From Micromonospora alfalfae (lineage in GTDB: Bacteria; Actinomycetota; Actinomycetes; Mycobacteriales; Micromonosporaceae), in the NCBI RefSeq assembly GCF_022230925.1, contig NZ_JAKKFH010000008.1, positions 124,001 through 188,000 of the forward strand: a stretch of DNA of 64,000 bases, given 5' to 3'. Shown piece by piece: positions 60,935 through 64,000 of the stretch. The notes under the pieces were generated by a model. That model saw only the letters and a list, made by a program, of their open reading frames with translations, ran no database searches and was not told where the DNA came from. Positions within the stretch are counted from its first letter, which is position 1; the number at the start of each line of letters is the position of its first letter. Both the position numbers and the translations under genes were made by a program.

Positions 60935-61392
60935 GCTCGGACCTCCGGGGCGTCTGTATGCCGCGCACGCCCGGCAGTCACGCGGTGGTCGGGTCGCGCG
61001 GTGCCGGCGGCATCGGGTGCCGGGTCGTGTGCTGTTCGGGTCTCGCGCAGAAGGTCGATGAGGACGGCCGCCTGGCTGTGTTCGACCTCGTTGGTGGGAG
61101 TCGGCATCGTGACGGGCCCGGTGCGGGCCAGTTTCCGGAGCCGGTCGACGATGGCTGCGGGTTGCGCTTCGCGGAGTTCGATTAGATAGCGGCCACGAAA
61201 TTCGTTGTACCGCTCGGGTTGGTGGCCGTACCAGCGGCGCAGCTGCGTGGACGGAGCGATGTCCGCCCATTCGTCGAGGTGGACCGCTGCCTTGGTCAGA
61301 GCGCGCGGCCATACCCGGTCCACCAGCACCCGAGCGTCGTCATCGGGTGACGGATCGTCGTAGACCCGGCGGAGCCTTACCTGCCTTTCCAT
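60931..61392 (-). CDS. DUF488 family protein
   Basis: The product has 153 residues. VLVDRVWPRALTKAAVHLDEWADIAPSTQLRRWYGHQPERYNEF is the DUF488 core. Function is unproven. Residues after about 125 form a disordered tail. It is upstream of the Acg-type gene and coupled to it by ATGA. Confidence 0.85.
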   Translation of the reverse strand: MERQVRLRRVYDDPSPDDDARVLVDRVWPRALTKAAVHLDEWADIAPSTQLRRWYGHQPERYNEFRGRYLIELREAQPAAIVDRLRKLARTGPVTMPTPTNEVEHSQAAVLIDLLRETRTAHDPAPDAAGTARPDHRVTAGRARHTDAPEVRA

Positions 61393-62386
61393 GGGTCCTC
61401 CTCGAGGTGGGTCGCGCGGGGCCGTTCGCGGCCATGGTGCGTGCTGTCATCGTCAATGTTCGCGCCGTGCGCGTCGCTGGACAGGTATCTGGCCAGCACC
61501 TACGACCGTCCCAGATTGCCGGTTCCCGGCAACTCGGGATTGATGGGACCGGGTACCGACCCCGGCATCGGTGGGACTACGTGGCGTCCCCGCGACAGGG
61601 GTCAGACGCCGATCGCATCGCCGTGTGGATCGGGTCCGTCCGGCGCACGACGAAGCGCGCCATGATCGGGCTCGGGTCCGGTCCGCCGTGCGGCGGTTGC
61701 AGCCGTCGAGGTGTCATCGGCCCGCAGTGGTGGTCGACGATCCGGCCGCCTCGGTGCACCACCAGCTGACCTCGCCTCGACGGTCGTAGTCGCCGGCATT
61801 GCGAGGTACCGCTGCGACTGTTGGGCGGCGGCTCTCGACCGTGCCCTCACGTGTGCACAGGGTCCGCAAATAGTGAACGACATCAATGCGGGCGCCGCTT
61901 CCGGCGGTCGGCGCAATAGGGCTCTGTGCTTGCCGACGGTCGGCAACCAGGCACACCAGTGTTGACCGGTGCGGCCCCGTGCCATCCCGCTCGGGGAGGC
62001 CCAGGCTGGACCCGACGGGTTGTTCCGGAAAACGAGCCAGGAGGCGAACGGTGAGGAGTCACATGCTGACCCTGTATCGACGCTTGCGCCGCGCCGGGAA
62101 CGGTGCTCCGCCGCCCGGGTGCCCCGGGATGCGTCGCCGATCGCATCCGATACGGACACCGAACGGCGATCACCGCAGCGGCCAGGCCCGGCTGTGGAGC
62201 GTCGAGCACGGCGGTCACGCCGCGGCCGGCGACCTGGAAGCGCTGAGCCGACCGCCCGCAATCACAGGCCTGTAATCCCCGCAAAAGGCATGACCCACAC
62301 CGTGGTGGCGCCGCGCCCAGACGCTATTCCGTGCGGGGTAGTCGGCCATCCGCACCGTTATCCGGACCGCGGAAAGGACCATTGAG
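61393..62386. other. About 1 kb without a supported gene
   Basis: Open frames exist on both strands but none shows a family, an RBS with good spacing, or a consistent coding pattern. No strong hairpin or repeat was noticed. It may hold decayed genes like those at 57.4 and 59.1 kb. Confidence 0.5.
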
Positions 62387-62707
62387 ATGACCAGCACCGT
62401 ACAGAATCCGATCGAACTGCTTCGCGACAACCTGGAGGAGCAGTTCCAGCGGAACACCGACCAACTCGCCGAACTCACCCTACGCAGCCGGCAGCCGGGC
62501 CGCAGCGGCTATGACCGCGACGCGCTCGCCGCGCTGATCGCGTCGGCCCGCCAGACGGTGTCCGACACCGCCCAGGCGCTGCGGCGTATGGCCGAGGGCA
62601 GCTACGGCACCTGCGAACGCTGCACCGCCGACATTCCGCTGCAACGACTGGAGATCCTGCCGCATGCCCGGTTTTGCATGCCGTGCCAGCGCGCGCAGAC
62701 CGGCTGA
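62387..62707 (+). CDS. TraR/DksA-type zinc-finger protein
   Basis: The product has 106 residues. An N-terminal helical region is followed by the C4 zinc finger CERCTADIPLQRLEILPHARFCMPC. DksA/TraR proteins enter the RNA polymerase secondary channel, though the acidic tip of DksA is not evident here. GGAAAGGA precedes the ATG by about 9 nt. Confidence 0.88.
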   Translation: MTSTVQNPIELLRDNLEEQFQRNTDQLAELTLRSRQPGRSGYDRDALAALIASARQTVSDTAQALRRMAEGSYGTCERCTADIPLQRLEILPHARFCMPCQRAQTG

Positions 62708-62776
62708 CGCCGACGGTAGGCGCGCGTTGCACGGCACCGGACCCGACAGGACATCAGCATACGAACGGAGGCGTCC

Positions 62777-63217
62777 ATGCGTTTCTCCTTGGTCCGACAT
62801 CAGCGCGACGACGGGGTGGTCACGCTGGTCCCTGCCGGTGAGGTTGATATGGGCGCCGTCGGCACGCTGGGGTCCGCCCTTCAGGACGCGCTGTCTGCAC
62901 CGGACCGCGTAGACGTGGTCGTCGACCTGGCCCGGGTGACGTTTCTGGACTGCGCTGGCATCGGAGCGCTGGTGGCCGGCCGCAACACCGCCCTCAGTCG
63001 CCGATGCGGCTTCACGGTGGTCAACCCGCAGCGGCAGGTGCTTCGGGTCCTGGAGCTGACCGGTGTCCTCGGCGTCCTGACCGGACGCGCGCAGCCGGCA
63101 CCGGTGCCTGCGCGAGCAACGCGGTCACGACGATCCGGGCGCCGCCGCGACGACCGGCGAGGAGCGGCGGCACGGTCGCCCGCCGGTGTTGCCTCGCGAA
63201 CGACTAGGAGTTGGTGA
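62777..63217 (+). CDS. STAS-domain anti-sigma-factor antagonist
   Basis: The product has 146 residues. VTLVPAGEVDMGAVGTLGSALQ and VVVDLARVTFLDCAGIGALVAGRN form the STAS fold; the usual phosphorylatable Ser position is the Cys in FLDCAGI. After residue 112 the tail is Arg/Ala-rich and probably disordered or shifted. Stop overlaps the next ATG (TGATG). It would relieve an anti-sigma factor encoded elsewhere. Confidence 0.82.
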   Translation: MRFSLVRHQRDDGVVTLVPAGEVDMGAVGTLGSALQDALSAPDRVDVVVDLARVTFLDCAGIGALVAGRNTALSRRCGFTVVNPQRQVLRVLELTGVLGVLTGRAQPAPVPARATRSRRSGRRRDDRRGAAARSPAGVASRTTRSW

Positions 63218-63690
63218 TGGAAAAGTGGTCGTTGACGGCACTCGCCGATGGACTGCTGAGCTACGCGCTGACTGCGCCGAACGGCCGTGGCATGCGCACG
63301 GTTGATGGTGGACGTCCGTACCTGCTCGACCAGACGATGATTGCGATGGCTCGTGGCCAGAGGTTGGACGAGCACGACAACCTGGGTGCTGCCACCGTGC
63401 AGGTGCTGCGCGGCCGGGTGCGGGTCACTGTCGGCGATGACACGACCGACGGCCGCCCCGGAGAGTTGCTGATCATGCCCGGCGTCCGGCACACGGTGAC
63501 CGCACTGGAGGACGCGGTCGTGCTGCTCACCGTCGCGGAAGGTCCGACACCGATCCCGGCTGACGCTGTGGACACGCATCTGGTCGCTTCGTACGAGCGC
63601 CAGCACGGGCGCCGACGCTGGCCCGTGAACGCATCTCTGCCCGAGCCATGGCTAGCCACGACGACGTATCGCAGGGAGACAATTCGATGA
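63217..63690 (+). CDS. Cupin-domain protein
   Basis: The product has 157 residues. EKWSLTALADGLLSYAL begins it, and QRLDEHDNLGAATVQVLRGRVRVTVGDDTTDGRPGELLIMPGVRHTV is the cupin core. It is a longer paralogue of the protein at 57807-58148. TAGGAG lies 6 nt before the ATG. Coupled to the STAS gene and to the reductase gene. Confidence 0.85.
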   Translation: MEKWSLTALADGLLSYALTAPNGRGMRTVDGGRPYLLDQTMIAMARGQRLDEHDNLGAATVQVLRGRVRVTVGDDTTDGRPGELLIMPGVRHTVTALEDAVVLLTVAEGPTPIPADAVDTHLVASYERQHGRRRWPVNASLPEPWLATTTYRRETIR

Positions 63691-64000
63691 AGCAACGCGT
63701 GTTCGTGATCGTCGGGGCCGGGTTGGCCGGGGCGAAGGCCGCGCAGACGCTGCGCGAGACCGGATTCGGCGGCGAGATCGTGTTGCTCGGGGAGGAACCC
63801 GAACAGCCCTATGAGCGGCCGTCGCTGTCCAAGGGTCTGCTGCTGGGCACGGCCGACCGGGAGTCGGTGTTCGTGCACGAGGCCGGCTGGTACGCCGAGC
63901 ACGCCGTGGACCTGCGCACCGGTACCCGACTGACCGGGATCGACCGGGCCGGCCGGCAGGTTGAGCTGGCCGGGGGTCAGCGTATCGGCTACGACGCGCT
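63687..64000 (+). CDS. FAD-dependent pyridine-nucleotide-disulfide oxidoreductase, 5' part only
   Basis: The first 104 residues read VFVIVGAGLAGAKAAQTLRE with the GxGxxG FAD loop and QPYERPSLSKGLLLG, typical of ferredoxin or rubredoxin reductases of the type II NADH-dependent class. The ATG overlaps the cupin stop (ATGA). It runs off the window. Confidence 0.88.
   Translation, partial: MKQRVFVIVGAGLAGAKAAQTLRETGFGGEIVLLGEEPEQPYERPSLSKGLLLGTADRESVFVHEAGWYAEHAVDLRTGTRLTGIDRAGRQVELAGGQRIGYDA

Overview
The window is high-GC DNA with strong G/C third-position bias, many GTG starts and many 1-8 nt ATGA/GTGA/TGATG overlaps between genes. It also carries ECF sigma factors with SnoaL tails, a PucR regulator and a homodimeric AceE. 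Together these point to a filamentous actinobacterium, most likely a Micromonosporaceae member (inference; no rRNA or marker gene is present). No CRISPR array, rRNA operon or intact tRNA was seen.

Layout. (1) 1-17.4 kb is ordered and core-like. It holds a 5'-truncated metallophosphoesterase, an ECF sigma factor and an LRV/HEAT repeat protein. Next come an SDR and an FAH hydrolase, divergent from a GntR regulator that leads into lutABC. After lspA there is a five-gene peptide/nickel-type ABC importer, a leaderless BtuF-like protein, an ankyrin protein and a SigJ-like ECF sigma factor. (2) 17.5-36.8 kb is an accessory, decayed region. It opens with the 3' half of a tRNA-Val and a transposase stub. 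It holds at least seven copies or part-copies of an interspersed repeat that I do not recognise, truncated genes next to those repeats, an IS5-type remnant, and broken rmlA and rmlB genes. Between these lie small intact genes: GNAT, DUF4240, two NmrA-like proteins, ATP-grasp, ankyrin plus barstar, TetR with hydrolase, and XRE with SnoaL and an MDR oxidoreductase. (3) 36.9-50 kb looks like one biosynthetic locus. A methylthioadenosine salvage operon (an MtnA-adenine phosphoribosyltransferase fusion, MtnB, MtnD, MtnC, an MtnE stub and MtnP) is followed by a leftward ATP-grasp ligase, a 44-residue peptide, a FemAB/GNAT-like transferase and an MFS exporter. A rightward operon follows: DUF3419/BtaA-like aminocarboxypropyl transferase, carrier protein, seryl-tRNA-synthetase-like amino acid:carrier-protein ligase, an atypical P450 and an MBL-fold hydrolase. 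(4) 50-64 kb is a stress/energy set: PucR regulator, CBS-BON protein, a truncated baeRF, AceE, cupins, DUF3040, an Acg-type nitroreductase, DUF488, a TraR/DksA zinc finger, a STAS protein and the start of an FAD-dependent reductase, with several frameshifted pseudogenes between them.

The most interesting idea concerns region 3. DUF3419/BtaA-type enzymes release methylthioadenosine from SAM when they transfer the 3-amino-3-carboxypropyl group. MtnP would split that by-product into adenine and methylthioribose-1-phosphate, and the MtnA-Apt fusion has one catalytic domain for each of these two products. The carrier protein, aa:CP ligase, P450 and MBL protein would prepare a tailored amino acid, and the ATP-grasp and FemAB-like enzymes could join the pieces. 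The locus would then be an undescribed non-NRPS amino-acid or peptide pathway with its own SAM by-product recycling (inference).
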